Positions 26,142 through 35,126 of a DNA stretch of 64,000 nucleotides are shown in pieces. The notes under the pieces are model-generated. The model worked only from the letters and a program-made list of their open reading frames with translations. It had not been told where the DNA came from and did no database searches. Source of the stretch: QHXM01 sp963697975 (GTDB taxonomy: Bacteria > Acidobacteriota > Blastocatellia > Pyrinomonadales > Pyrinomonadaceae); contig OY969111.1 in NCBI GenBank assembly GCA_963697975.1, forward strand, positions 4,774,001-4,838,000, in the 5' to 3' direction. A program made the position numbers and the translations under genes. Position 1 is the stretch's first letter, and each line of letters opens with the position of its first letter.

Positions 26142-26843
26142 ATGAACGAGAAGCGGCGCATTCTTATAGTAGATGATGAATCGCAGATCACGCGTGTGCT
26201 GCGCCGGGGCTTGATAACGCATGGGTATGACGTTCACGTCGCAGCCGACGGCGAATCCGCGCTTGAGACATTCAATGATTGGACGCCCGATTTGGTCGTC
26301 ACTGATCTCTCCATGCCGAATATGGACGGGCTGCAACTGTGCCGCAAACTGCGCTTGATCTCACAGCTTCCGATAATAGTTCTTTCCGTCAGGGGCGAGG
26401 AACGAATCAAAGTTGAAGCGCTTGATGCCGGTGCTGACGACTATGTAATGAAGCCGTTCGGGATGGACGAACTGCTGGCGCGCATCCGTGCGGCGCTGCG
26501 GCGCGTGCCGGAGCCGCAAGGTGATGCTGACGCTTTAACCATCCTTGAAGTAGGGGATTTCCACGTAGATCTTGAAAGTCGCCGCGTCATCGTGAGTGGC
26601 CGGGAAGTTCACCTGACTCCGAAGGAGTATGATCTACTGATTTATCTCTTCCGCCATCCCGGAAAAGTTCTGACGCACCGCACGCTGCTTGCCGCCATCT
26701 GGGGCGGGGAGTCTGTCGAACAGACGGAATACTTGCGTGTCTTTATCGGTCAATTACGAAAGAAGATTGAGCCGGACTCTGCTGCTCCGCGCTACATTCT
26801 CACAGAACCCTGGATCGGCTATCGCTTCGATCCGGGGGCGTAA
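26142..26843 (+). CDS. KdpE-like OmpR-family response regulator
   Basis: 233 residues. The receiver has DDE at 11-13, Asp55 (VTDLSMPNMDG), a Ser in VLSVRG, and Lys in YVMKPF. A winged-helix DNA-binding domain follows (VHLTPKEYDLLIYLFRHPGKVLTHRTLL ... YILTEPWIGYRF), with the sequence style of KdpE. It pairs with the preceding DUF4118 kinase. Likely targets include the flanking K+ permeases, which is inference since no KdpFABC operon is in view. Confidence 0.9.
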   Translation: MNEKRRILIVDDESQITRVLRRGLITHGYDVHVAADGESALETFNDWTPDLVVTDLSMPNMDGLQLCRKLRLISQLPIIVLSVRGEERIKVEALDAGADDYVMKPFGMDELLARIRAALRRVPEPQGDADALTILEVGDFHVDLESRRVIVSGREVHLTPKEYDLLIYLFRHPGKVLTHRTLLAAIWGGESVEQTEYLRVFIGQLRKKIEPDSAAPRYILTEPWIGYRFDPGA

Positions 26844-26931
26844 TCTCAAGGTCTGCATCCTCACCTCAATCTTTACGAAACTTTTATAAACCTTTTACAC
26901 CTTCCTTATGCGTAGAGTCGTATCATTTAAT

Positions 26932-27127
26932 GGTTGACAATTTGTCTGCCGAAGTTGCTTGCCATGAAAAGCGTGCAACACGGGGGAACCAACGTCCTGC
27001 GCGAGTTGGCGGGACACGGGGCGTATCGTGAGAGCGGAGCGGAAGATTCGCAAGCTTCACGTCGGACACTTCTTCTGTCCAAGTCCGTCAGCTAACCTCG
27101 TAGGCTAAAGAGGAAGGGCACTGCCAC
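26932..27127 (+). ncRNA. c-di-AMP riboswitch (ydaO/yuaA type), copy 2
   Basis: Contains CTGCCGAAGTTGCTTGCC, CACGGGGGAACCAACGTCC, GCGGGACACGGGGCG, TCCAAGTCCGTCAGC, TAACCTCGTAGGCT and GAGGAAGGGC, the conserved ydaO core. It precedes a terminator at 27145 and then the small membrane protein and KimA-like genes. The first riboswitch in this window shares all blocks and the terminator tail. Ligand binding is expected to reduce expression of the K+ transporter downstream. Confidence 0.93.
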
Positions 27128-27142
27128 GACCGAAATCTCAAC

Positions 27143-27184
27143 AGGGGCGCGGAAAGCTGTCTGCTTTCTGCGCCCCTTTGTCGT
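27143..27184 (+). terminator. Riboswitch 2 expression-platform terminator
   Basis: GGGGCGCGGAAAGC, loop TGTCT, GCTTTCTGCGCCCC, then TTTGTCGTGCGC. Stem of about 14 bp with one mismatch; short U-tract. Confidence 0.8.
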
Positions 27185-27209
27185 GCGCATCAGACAAAGG
27201 AAAAAGGCA

Positions 27210-27506
27210 ATGAATCAGGATTTTTCCGCAAGGGGGACGCGAACAGCGAAGAGTCTTTATCTCAAGCCGTTCTCACCGGTGAAAAAACGTCGATGGACAT
27301 GGCAGGCGCTTGGCGCTCTGTTTGGATTTATCAGCGGACTCATCACCATCGCCTTCGGCTCGTTATTCACAGTCATCAACTGGTTCGCTAAATCTGGAAC
27401 TTCGAGCCTCCTTTTGAGGAAGTTTGGAACCATCTTCTTTTTGCTTGCCATCCCTCTCTTCATTTTAGGTGCGCACTGTCTCGATCTTTTGGAGAGGAAA
27501 AGATAG
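27210..27506 (+). CDS. Small membrane protein in KimA-like operon
   Basis: 98 residues from ATG 27210, preceded by AAGGAAAAAGGCA; an earlier in-frame ATG at 27183 overlaps the terminator and is less likely. The N-terminus is basic (KPFSPVKKRRWTW), then two transmembrane helices (ALGALFGFISGLITIAFGSLF and FGTIFFLLAIPLFILGAHCL). It lies between the c-di-AMP riboswitch and the KimA-like gene, so it is probably co-regulated with potassium uptake. No family recognised. Confidence 0.65.
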   Translation: MNQDFSARGTRTAKSLYLKPFSPVKKRRWTWQALGALFGFISGLITIAFGSLFTVINWFAKSGTSSLLLRKFGTIFFLLAIPLFILGAHCLDLLERKR

Positions 27507-27553
27507 ACCCGATTTCAACTTCAATTAACTGAAGACTCTCGCAAATCAACAAG

Positions 27554-29578
27554 ATGGCTACAACTCTCAAACGTCTATTCGTCGGTAAAGCACTCAGGAC
27601 AGATGAAGCAGAGCATGAACGGCTGACGAAAAAGACGGCGCTCGCAGTTTTTTCTTCGGACGCGCTCTCTTCAACTGCTTACGCGACCGAAGAAATTCTC
27701 CTCGTGTTGGCAGTCGCTGCCGTCGCAACTCACAGGATGTCATTTCAGTACGTCGTGCCGATCTCCATCGGCATCGCCACACTGCTTGCCATCGTTGCTA
27801 TGAGCTACCGGCAAACCATCCACGCCTATCCGTCGGGTGGCGGCGCATATATCGTCGCCAAAGAAAACCTGGGCACTACGCCGGGATTGGTGGCGGGCGC
27901 GGCGTTGCTCGTTGACTACGTGCTGACAGTTTCGGTCTCGATTGCGGCTGGTGTCGCGGCCATCACGTCAGCCGTGCAGGGAACGCGCCTCGCATGGCTC
28001 GACGATCACAAGGTCGCCTTGTGCTTAATCTTCATCGTCTTTATCGCCATCGCTAACCTTCGCGGCGTGCGCGAGTCGGGCGCATTATTCGCCGCCCCGA
28101 CCTACCTCTTCCTAGTCAGCTTCCTGTTCATGATTGGCTACGGCATCTTTCATTACTACCTGTACGGCGGCGCTGCTCCTGTCCCAACTACCGAGGAGTT
28201 AAAGACCGCCGAAGGATATAGCCTGCAACCGCTGACGCTCTTTCTGCTGCTCGGCGCATTCTCGAACGGCTGCGCCGCGCTGACAGGCATTGAGGCCATC
28301 TCCAACGGTGTTCCGGCATTTAAGAAGCCCGAAGCGAAAAACGCCTCGCGGACATTGGTTGTCATGGCGGTGCTCTTGACGACGATGTTTCTCGGCACAA
28401 GCGTCATGGCCTACCTTTACGGAGTGCATCCGAAGCAAAGCGAAACCGTCATCTCGCAGTTTGCGCGCATCATGTTCACCGGCCCGATGAGTTGGTTCTA
28501 CTATGTGGTGCAGGCGGCGACGGCTGCTATCTTGGTGCTAGCCGCCAACACTTCGTTTGCGGACTTCCCGCGACTTTCATCACTGCTAGCGCGCGACCGT
28601 TTCCTGCCGCGCCAGTTTGCCAATCGAGGAGATAAGCTCGTTTTCTCAAACGGCATCGTCATCCTCGCCATCTTTTCGTCCATTCTGGTGATAGCCTTTG
28701 GCGGAGATACGAGCCGCTTGATTCCGCTTTATGCTGTGGGCGTCTTCCTCTCATTCACGCTTTCGCAGGCGGGGATGGTCAGGCATTGGCTAAAGGAGCG
28801 CGCGAAGAATAGCAAGCAGAAAATGGAAACGCGCGTCGAGCCGAAGGCCCGGCCTCTGTTTGGCGTGGGGAATGATGCAGAGCCTTTGCCAGATGTCGAA
28901 CTGGCTACTGCCGAGACGCGAAAGTCTGCTTTCGTCACGGATGAAGTGACAGCGCCTTCTCATTGGAAGAAATCAATCGTCATCAACGCCGTCGGAGCAA
29001 TCGCCACTTTTATCGTTCTCTGCGTCTTCATCGCCACCAAGTTCATTCACGGAGCATGGATCGTCGTGGTAGTCATCCCGCTGCTCGTGTTCATGTTTCG
29101 CTCCATCCACAAACATTACCTGATGGTGGCGCGCCAGCTTTCAACCGAAGGCTTGGAGCGTTTACACACGATCAGGCACACGGTGATTGTGCCCATTTCA
29201 GGCATTCATCGCGGGGTGATTAATGCGCTGCAATATGCCAGGTCAATCGCGCCGGACAATGTGATTGCTGTTTACGTGGATTTTGATGAAGAGGCGACTT
29301 TGAAACTGCGCGAGAAGTGGGAGCAATGGGGAACCGGCATCAAGCTGACCGTGCTGCCTTCTCCCTATCGTGAGTTGACCAGACCGCTGCTCCGTTACAT
29401 CGCGCGTGTGGAGAGAAAGCGCGACGACGATATGATAACGGTCGTCGTCCCCGAATTCATCCCGGCCAAGTGGTGGCAGCACCTTCTACACAATCAAAGC
29501 TCACTGCTGCTCAAAGGCTCGCTGCTTTTCAAAAGAGGAATAGTGGTGACAAGCGTGCCTTATCACCTCGAACGGTAG
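27554..29578 (+). CDS. KimA-like (YdaO-family) APC potassium transporter
   Basis: 674 residues. The N-terminus (RLFVGKALRTDEAEHERLTKKTALAVFSSDALSSTAYATEEIL) and the first transmembrane block with HAYPSGGGAYIVAKENLG match the KimA/YdaO family of high-affinity K+ importers closely. About 12 membrane segments are followed by a cytoplasmic domain from ~residue 520 on (HTVIVPISGIHRGVINALQYARS..VYVDFDEEA), which binds regulators in family members. It is controlled by the ydaO-type riboswitch upstream, the same pairing known for B. subtilis kimA. The stop is followed at once by a GTGATRG heptad inverted repeat. Confidence 0.9.
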   Translation: MATTLKRLFVGKALRTDEAEHERLTKKTALAVFSSDALSSTAYATEEILLVLAVAAVATHRMSFQYVVPISIGIATLLAIVAMSYRQTIHAYPSGGGAYIVAKENLGTTPGLVAGAALLVDYVLTVSVSIAAGVAAITSAVQGTRLAWLDDHKVALCLIFIVFIAIANLRGVRESGALFAAPTYLFLVSFLFMIGYGIFHYYLYGGAAPVPTTEELKTAEGYSLQPLTLFLLLGAFSNGCAALTGIEAISNGVPAFKKPEAKNASRTLVVMAVLLTTMFLGTSVMAYLYGVHPKQSETVISQFARIMFTGPMSWFYYVVQAATAAILVLAANTSFADFPRLSSLLARDRFLPRQFANRGDKLVFSNGIVILAIFSSILVIAFGGDTSRLIPLYAVGVFLSFTLSQAGMVRHWLKERAKNSKQKMETRVEPKARPLFGVGNDAEPLPDVELATAETRKSAFVTDEVTAPSHWKKSIVINAVGAIATFIVLCVFIATKFIHGAWIVVVVIPLLVFMFRSIHKHYLMVARQLSTEGLERLHTIRHTVIVPISGIHRGVINALQYARSIAPDNVIAVYVDFDEEATLKLREKWEQWGTGIKLTVLPSPYRELTRPLLRYIARVERKRDDDMITVVVPEFIPAKWWQHLLHNQSSLLLKGSLLFKRGIVVTSVPYHLER

Positions 29579-29582
29579 AGGA

Positions 29583-29669
29583 CAGTGATAAGTGATGGGT
29601 GATGGGTGATAGGTGATAAGAGAAAACAGGTTCTTACTTATCACCTATCACCCATCACCTATCACTGTT
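29583..29669. repeat. Heptad inverted repeat, GTGATRG family (copy 1)
   Basis: Left arm 29583-29620 is five GTGATAR/GTGATGG heptads. Right arm 29635-29668 is the complementary series. The loop is GAGAAAACAGGTTCTTA. It separates the KimA-like gene from the convergent zinc-ribbon gene and could act as a bidirectional terminator. Confidence 0.85.
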
Positions 29670-30047
29670 TTAAGCTGTAGCGCTTTCCTGGCTGTGGCCT
29701 GCGAGGAAGCAGGAGCGGCAGTAGACGGGGCGGCCCTGCGATGGGTAGAAGGGCACTGTAGTCTGTTGGCCGCATTGCGCGCATTGAACGGAGACCTCAA
29801 TTCGTTGGCGAACGCCGGAGGCTTGCGCGGCGGCAATCGCTGCGAGCCGTTCGTTCTTGGCCTGCTTGCACGGTTTGCATCGCTTGGGTTCGTTCTTCAG
29901 ACCTTTGTCGTGAAAGAAAACCTGCTCGCCAGCCGTCCAGATGAAATCATCTCCGCAGTCAACACACTTGATCGGGCGGTCTTCGAATTCTGTCTCCGAA
30001 TGACTCCACTTCCCGTTTGAACTGTCTGTGGTCTGAGCTTGTGACAT
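29670..30047 (-). CDS. Double zinc-ribbon protein
   Basis: 125 residues with two CxxC...CxxC units. The first is CVDCGDDFIWTAGEQVFFHDKGLKNEPKRCKPC, the probable zinc-ribbon domain pattern. The second is CAQCGQQTTVPFYPSQGRPVYCRSCF, the short ribbon with a PxxGRPVYC signature. A close paralogue is encoded at 46710. Function unknown; such proteins are assumed to bind nucleic acid or act as small regulators. Confidence 0.8.
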   Translation of the reverse strand: MSQAQTTDSSNGKWSHSETEFEDRPIKCVDCGDDFIWTAGEQVFFHDKGLKNEPKRCKPCKQAKNERLAAIAAAQASGVRQRIEVSVQCAQCGQQTTVPFYPSQGRPVYCRSCFLAGHSQESATA

Positions 30048-30592
30048 GACGTGTAACCCCCATTGATGTGTGTCTGCCAGCCGAGCGGAACGCGGAAGGA
30101 GAGCGCCCGACGAGCGACTAGCTGGTTGAAGCAGGCTAACGAGGAAGCCGCGAAGTTTTTAATAACAAATAGCTGCTACGGTCGCGCTCCGTGTGTGAGC
30201 GCAAAACTCAATACGTTCTTGTCGCCGGGTTTCAGACATCAGGTTGGCTCATCTTGCACCTTGGACGATCTCTTCAAGTCGGACGAGGCAGCTCAAATCC
30301 CGGAGGGGCGCGTTCGACAGATTTGATCTTGAGCAAGCAAGCATCTGCCGTACTCTGGCTTCGTATCAAGCGGTTGCTCTGCTGTCGGGAACTGCAAGCG
30401 AGACCCGCGATTCATGCAAGGTATAACTATCACAAAATTGTGTCAAGGGCTGGGCGTCATTGTGCTATGGTCTAAGTGTCGAATCAGGATGGTCTGTCCC
30501 GGCAGCATCTTGACAGTAGCAGCGCGTCGTGCCAGCATCCCGCACGTTCCGTTCACCCGAACTTTGAAGAGCAGCCAAGAGAAACCACATAG
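30048..30592. other. Intergenic region between divergent genes
   Basis: 545 bp between the zinc-ribbon gene and purD. Short frames here lack ribosome binding sites and recognisable products. The segment 30425-30475 (GGTATAACTATCACAAAATTGTGTCAAG) is AT-richer and may hold purD promoter elements, but no confident -35/-10 pair could be chosen and no PurR-like palindrome was recognised. Confidence 0.35.
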
Positions 30593-31885
30593 ATGAACAT
30601 CCTCGTTATCGGTTCCGGCGGACGCGAGCATGCGCTGCTGTGGGCGCTTCAGAAAAACGCGAGCCGCAATCCCACTCTTTTCTGTGCGCCCGGCAACGCT
30701 GGCATTGCCCAACTCGCCGAACGCATAGACATCAGCGCCACAGACGTTACATCACTAGCTCGATTCGCGGAAGAGAAGAAGATTGATCTGACTATCGTCG
30801 GCAGCGAAGCGCCGCTCGCCGTCGGAGTTGTTGACGAGTTTGAGCGGCGCGGACTGGCAATCGCGGGAGCGAGCCGCGCCGCTGCGCGTCTGGAATCGAG
30901 CAAAGCTTTCGCCAAAGATTTCATGGCGCACCACCACGTACCGACTGCGCGCTACCGGATCGCAACTTCGGTTTCAGAGGCGCAGCGAATCCTGGATAGC
31001 GGCGAATTCGGCGGCGAAGATGCTTCGGTGGTCATCAAGGCCGACGGCCTGGCCGCAGGTAAAGGCGTCATCGTCGCACGTTCGCGCTCCGAAGCCTCCA
31101 GCGCCGTCAATGTGTTGATGGAAGGTCGGCTGGTCGAAGCCGCAGCCGCCAAGCGGATCGTGATTGAAGAAGCTCTGGAAGGGCGCGAAGCCTCGCTGCT
31201 ACTGTTCGCTGACGGGCGCGACTACGCTTTGATGCCCGCCGCGCGCGATCACAAGCGCGTCGGCGAAAACGACACGGGGCCGAACACAGGGGGAATGGGC
31301 GCGATTACAGATTCTTCCGTGCTTGATGAGGAAACGCTCCATCAGGTCGTGCGCGAAGTGGTCGAGCCGACGCTGGAAGGAGCGCGAGCCGAAGGTTTTC
31401 CCTTTCGCGGGATTCTCTTCATCGGTTTGATGCTGACGGCGGATGGCCCGCGCGTGCTTGAATACAACGTCCGCTTCGGCGACCCCGAAGCTCAGGCTAT
31501 CCTCGTTCGATTGCAGACGGATTTGATTGACGTGTTCGAGGCTGTTGTTCGCAGCAGCCTGGGCAAAGTGCCTGTCCGCTGGTCAAGAGAGTCTTCCGCC
31601 TGCGTGGTTCTGGCTTCGCGCGGCTATCCTTCGAGACCCGAAGCCGGTGCGCGCATCGAAGGTCTTGAGCGGGCCGCGCAGCACGAAGGCGTCAGAATCT
31701 TCCACGCCGGAACGTCACGCTCGGCCTCGGGCGATTGGCTCACCTTCGGCGGGCGCGTGCTTGGCGTGACAGCCGCCGCCGAGAGTTTAGGTGGAGCGCT
31801 TGGGCGCTGCTACGACGCGGTAAACGATATTCACTGGGACGGCATGCATTACCGGCGCGACATAGGGAGATTCAGTGGTCAGTAG
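30593..31885 (+). CDS. purD: Phosphoribosylamine-glycine ligase
   Basis: 430 residues, the normal length for GARS. The N-terminus MNILVIGSGGREHALLWAL and APGNAG are diagnostic. The ATP-grasp region contains VIKADGLAAGKGVIVA, KRIVIEEALEGREASLL, ARDHKRVGENDTGPNTGGMGA and LEYNVRFGDPEAQ. It catalyses the second step of purine synthesis (5-phosphoribosylamine + glycine + ATP to GAR). No other pur genes are adjacent. The last residues (SGQ-stop) are encoded by the left arm of a GTGGTCA heptad repeat, so the C-terminus was probably remodelled by repeat insertion. Confidence 0.96.
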   Translation: MNILVIGSGGREHALLWALQKNASRNPTLFCAPGNAGIAQLAERIDISATDVTSLARFAEEKKIDLTIVGSEAPLAVGVVDEFERRGLAIAGASRAAARLESSKAFAKDFMAHHHVPTARYRIATSVSEAQRILDSGEFGGEDASVVIKADGLAAGKGVIVARSRSEASSAVNVLMEGRLVEAAAAKRIVIEEALEGREASLLLFADGRDYALMPAARDHKRVGENDTGPNTGGMGAITDSSVLDEETLHQVVREVVEPTLEGARAEGFPFRGILFIGLMLTADGPRVLEYNVRFGDPEAQAILVRLQTDLIDVFEAVVRSSLGKVPVRWSRESSACVVLASRGYPSRPEAGARIEGLERAAQHEGVRIFHAGTSRSASGDWLTFGGRVLGVTAAAESLGGALGRCYDAVNDIHWDGMHYRRDIGRFSGQ

Positions 31886-31980
31886 TCAGTGGCCGGTGGT
31901 CAGTTAAAAGCTAAAGCTCAATACTGATTGTCGCTCTTGGGTCTTGACTGACTACTGACCACTGACCACCGGCCACTGCC
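31873..31980. repeat. Heptad inverted repeat, GTGGTCA family (copy 3)
   Basis: Left arm 31873-31904 (with AGTCAGT and GGCCGGT variants) begins inside purD and supplies its TAG stop. Right arm 31945-31979 contains the same variant heptads in complementary form but in rotated order. The loop AAAAGCTAAAGCTCA...TGTCGCTCTTGG resembles the loops of copies 2 and 5. Confidence 0.85.
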
Positions 31981-32160
31981 TACTCTGGCGGCGCGTGCGC
32001 GACTCCTGCTATACTCCCGACAGAGACTTGAGAAAATGCAACCGTGTCAGGCGAGCCGTCGTACTATCAGGGGCGTCCACCTCGGACGGACGACGCGGGG
32101 CGCATATTTGAAGTTCTAACAGACACGCTCAACTTGAAGAGCTGGAGGTGTTGAGGAAAG

Positions 32161-32934
32161 ATGGGACTCTGGAGCAGATTTAAGCGCTCACTGCGCGCAA
32201 TGTTCGGCGGAATCGTCGAAAAGACGGAAGACCCCGAACGCATCCTTCAGCAAACGATCCGCGATATGCGCGACCGCGTGCCCGAATTGAACAACTCTGT
32301 CGCGCAGGTGATGGCGACCGAAAAGCTCCTGGCCAAGAATCGGGAGCGGCTCGAATCGCAGGTCGTCGAGCTTGACTCGAAGATCAAAGCCTCAGTCAAA
32401 ATGGGGCGCGACGACATCGCCACAGCCTACATCGGCCAGCTTCAGCAGGCGCAGGTTGACCTGACTAAAACCTCGCAGCAACTCGAACATGCCACGCTGG
32501 CATCGAAGCAGGCGGTCAAGGCGCGCGACAACTACGTGCTCCAGATGCAGAAACGCTCGGCTGAAGCGATGCAGTTGATTAACCAGTCGAAGCAGGCGAA
32601 ACTGCAAGAGCAGTTGGCGCAGACAATGGAGACGTTCAATCTCGGCGACGATGCTTCGACGTTTAACGAGATGCGCGAAAGAATTGATCGCCGCGCCGCT
32701 TCCGCCGAAGCGAAGATGCAGCTTGGCGCAGCCAGCGTTGATTCACAGATGCAGGAGATCGAGCGTGAAGCGATGGACATGCAGCTACAGGACAGGCTGT
32801 TAGACTACAAGCGTGAGATGGGCTTGCTGCCGAGCGGGACTTCGCAGCCCGGAGCTTTACCGGCTCAGGGCGAAACCGGCACGGGCGTTAATAGCGACGC
32901 GGTGCTTCGGGAAGGTGCCGGGGGCAAAGAATAA
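32161..32934 (+). CDS. pspA: Phage shock protein A / IM30-family protein
   Basis: 257 residues. The N-terminal amphipathic helix region MGLWSRFKRSLRAMFGGIVEKTEDPERILQQTIRDM and the long coiled coil through ~residue 220 (LLAKNRERLESQVVELDSKIKASVKMGRDDIATAYIGQLQQ) are typical of PspA/IM30, an ESCRT-III-like membrane maintenance protein. The last ~35 residues are a disordered Gly/Pro/Ala-rich tail. GGAGG precedes the start. The next gene, a membrane-anchored coiled-coil protein, is probably in the same operon. Confidence 0.93.
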   Translation: MGLWSRFKRSLRAMFGGIVEKTEDPERILQQTIRDMRDRVPELNNSVAQVMATEKLLAKNRERLESQVVELDSKIKASVKMGRDDIATAYIGQLQQAQVDLTKTSQQLEHATLASKQAVKARDNYVLQMQKRSAEAMQLINQSKQAKLQEQLAQTMETFNLGDDASTFNEMRERIDRRAASAEAKMQLGAASVDSQMQEIEREAMDMQLQDRLLDYKREMGLLPSGTSQPGALPAQGETGTGVNSDAVLREGAGGKE

Positions 32935-33011
32935 AAAGGGTCGCCCCGTATGCTGGCAAAACGAAAAGGTGCCGGGCGTCACTGGTCAGCAGACAAGAAT
33001 TGCATTAATCA

Positions 33012-33857
33012 ATGGTCATGGCAGATTTATCGAAGATCAATCTTCAGTATTTGAAAGAAGCGCTCAAGGAGCCTGTTAATTTCTGGGGGATGGCCGGATT
33101 TGCTGTAGCCGCCGCCTACACAGGTTCAATCATTCCTCTCGGCGCAGCCCTGGGCGCAGAAGGACTTTATTTAATTACCGTGCCTGCAAGTTCACTCTAT
33201 CGCCGTTTAGTTGATAAGCGCAGGAAAGATCAACAGCGTAAGCTGCGCGAGCGGCAGCGCGAAGATTTTATCAAAGGTTTCGACCCGCGCGAGCGTGAAG
33301 CCGTCGAATACCTGCGCTGGATGAAGAACACCATCTATTCGAACTACCGGAAATTTACCGGCTCGAAAGAAGTTCCTTCCAACATCCAGAGTCTGGATCA
33401 ACGCTGGGAAGATTTCGTTGATCTGCTGGACATCTATCGCCGTCGCAAGAGCCATCTGCGCTCGATCAACCGGCAGGCTGTCCAGAATCAACTGACGCAG
33501 GCCGAACGCGCCGTCGAGGGCGCACCCGACGAGCGCTCCAAGCGTGTCCAGCAAGCCAACGTCGAAATCCTGAAACGTCGCATCGCTGCTTTCAATGATC
33601 TGGAACGCTCCGTCAAACTGGTCGAAGGGCAATTACAATCTATCGAAAACTTCTTCGGCCTGGTCAACGATCAAGTCGTCACGCTCCCGACGCCCGAAAG
33701 AGTCTCCGCGCTCGACTTCGAGCAACTCAGCGACTCAATCGCGATGACGCGGCAAATGCTCGAAGAAACCTCCGTTACCTTCGGCGCGCTCGATAGTCAC
33801 AACCGCGACATCGGCAACTACGACCTGCTCCTGTCCAACACACCGTCAACGAAATGA
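33012..33857 (+). CDS. Unknown membrane-anchored coiled-coil protein downstream of pspA
   Basis: 281 residues (ATG 33018 is an equally good start). One or two hydrophobic segments at ~28-60 (MAGFAVAAAYTGSIIPLGAALGAEGLYLIT) are followed by a basic stretch (RRLVDKRRKDQQRKLRERQRED) and a long helical region with coiled-coil character (QLTQAERAVEGAPDERSKRVQQANVEILKRRIAAF). Following pspA by 77 bp suggests a role with it in membrane stress, which is inference. No domain family recognised. Confidence 0.65.
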   Translation: MVMADLSKINLQYLKEALKEPVNFWGMAGFAVAAAYTGSIIPLGAALGAEGLYLITVPASSLYRRLVDKRRKDQQRKLRERQREDFIKGFDPREREAVEYLRWMKNTIYSNYRKFTGSKEVPSNIQSLDQRWEDFVDLLDIYRRRKSHLRSINRQAVQNQLTQAERAVEGAPDERSKRVQQANVEILKRRIAAFNDLERSVKLVEGQLQSIENFFGLVNDQVVTLPTPERVSALDFEQLSDSIAMTRQMLEETSVTFGALDSHNRDIGNYDLLLSNTPSTK

Positions 33858-33922
33858 AGTGATGGGTGATAGGTGATAAGAAAGAGCAACGTCTCTTCTC
33901 TTATCACTCATCACTTATCACT
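33858..33922. repeat. Heptad inverted repeat, GTGATRG family (copy 2)
   Basis: Left arm 33858-33880 is three GTGATRG heptads; right arm 33900-33922 is complementary. The loop is AAAGAGCAACGTCTCTTCT. It sits between convergent genes and overlaps the last codons of hslO at its right edge. Confidence 0.85.
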
Positions 33923-34815
33923 TTCATTAACTCCGCTTCACCCAGCCTGTATGTCTCGTTGCAGAAATGACAGGTCATCACTGCGCCCCGGTCTTCCCGC
34001 AGCATGGATTCCAATTCAGCGCGATCAATAGAGGAGATCATCGAAAGCGCACGCTCGTAAGAGCAGGGGCAGTTGAAACTCACTGGCTTTTCGTCCAGCA
34101 CCTCAAGCTCCAGGTCTCCGAGTGCGGCGCGCAGCAAGTCAATGGGACGCGCACCATCACGAATCATCATCGTCGCCTGTGGCATTTGGTTGATGGATGC
34201 TTCGATAGTGTTGATTGCTTTCTCGTCTGCGCCCGGCATCATCTGAATCATCAATCCACCTGACGCCGAGACATACGGGGCGTCCGGCAGCAGGTGAACG
34301 CCGAGCATGACGGCTGAGGGAATCTGCTCGGACTTCGTCAGGTAGTAAGCTAAGTCTTCCGCAATCTCTCCTGAGACGAGCGGCACTGAGCCACGATACG
34401 GCTCACGATAAAGCCCAACGTCATAACCTGACTCGCGCGTCACATAGAACATCCCTCTGCCGACAACCGCACTGACATCAAACTTCCCCTGCTCGTTGTA
34501 TGGCGCATGAGCCTCTGGATTTCGCACGTACCCGCGCACCTGTCCATGCGCATTGGCTTCCGCTGTGATGCCTCCGATTGGTCCATCGCTGACAATCTGC
34601 AAAGTCAAACGATCAAGTTCCTTCAGGCTTGATGCCAAAAGGAGCGCACCCGTCAACGTGCGACCGAGAGCCGCCGCGACAGTGGGCCAGAGATCATGTC
34701 TTCGCGCGGCCTCTGCCACGAGATTTGTTGTGACCGTTGCCATACAGCGAACAGTTCCATCAGCCGCTGTTCCGTGAACGAGCGTATCCTGCTGCGAATC
34801 TTTTCCGTTTTCCAA
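33904..34815 (-). CDS. hslO: Hsp33 redox-regulated chaperonin
   Basis: 303 residues. The C-terminal zinc-binding redox switch is intact: FNCPCSYERA (CxC) and MTCHFCNETY (CxxC). The core contains GRTLTGALLLASSLKELDRLTLQIVSDGPIGGITAEANAHGQVRGYV, typical of HslO. It holds unfolding proteins under oxidative stress when the cysteines are oxidised. The last ~6 codons overlap the right arm of a heptad repeat. Confidence 0.95.
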   Translation of the reverse strand: MENGKDSQQDTLVHGTAADGTVRCMATVTTNLVAEAARRHDLWPTVAAALGRTLTGALLLASSLKELDRLTLQIVSDGPIGGITAEANAHGQVRGYVRNPEAHAPYNEQGKFDVSAVVGRGMFYVTRESGYDVGLYREPYRGSVPLVSGEIAEDLAYYLTKSEQIPSAVMLGVHLLPDAPYVSASGGLMIQMMPGADEKAINTIEASINQMPQATMMIRDGARPIDLLRAALGDLELEVLDEKPVSFNCPCSYERALSMISSIDRAELESMLREDRGAVMTCHFCNETYRLGEAELMKVISDE

Positions 34816-35091
34816 TCTCCCCTGCTCGACTTTCTTCTCGCTCTCAGGCGAATCTTAAAATCCAAACCTTACGACAATGAGATGGGGATTATTTTGCCTT
34901 TCGTGCTGTGTCTCAGACAAGTCCGTGTCGTTTCCCAGTCCGCGCACTCAAAGGGCTGGCCGGGCAAAATGCAAACTTGCCCGCAGCCGTTTGAGGCGCT
35001 ATTTTGATGCCGAAAAAGGGCTTTTGGATGTTGAGGTAACTTCTCAGCTTACACACTCTATTGCACTGAAAAAAAAGATAGCCACAATATA
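34816..35091. other. Divergent intergenic region hslO-nrdJ
   Basis: About 275 bp between the hslO start and the nrdJ promoter. No gene or repeat recognised. The hslO promoter should lie here, but I cannot pick a convincing one. Confidence 0.35.
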
Positions 35092-35120
35092 TTGACATCG
35101 CCCGGATAAAAATGTATAGT
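35092..35120 (+). promoter_or_regulatory. Near-consensus sigma-70 promoter for nrdJ
   Basis: TTGACA at 35092-35097 and TATAGT at 35115-35120 with exactly 17 bp between them. This is the best housekeeping promoter in the window. Transcription would start near 35127, leaving a ~200-nt untranslated leader before nrdJ. Confidence 0.8.
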
Positions 35121-35126
35121 CCGCTC

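Noticed and set aside
29613..30020. Plus-strand frame of 135 codons
   Set aside because: Antisense to the double zinc-ribbon gene, whose CxxC pattern on the minus strand is clearly real.
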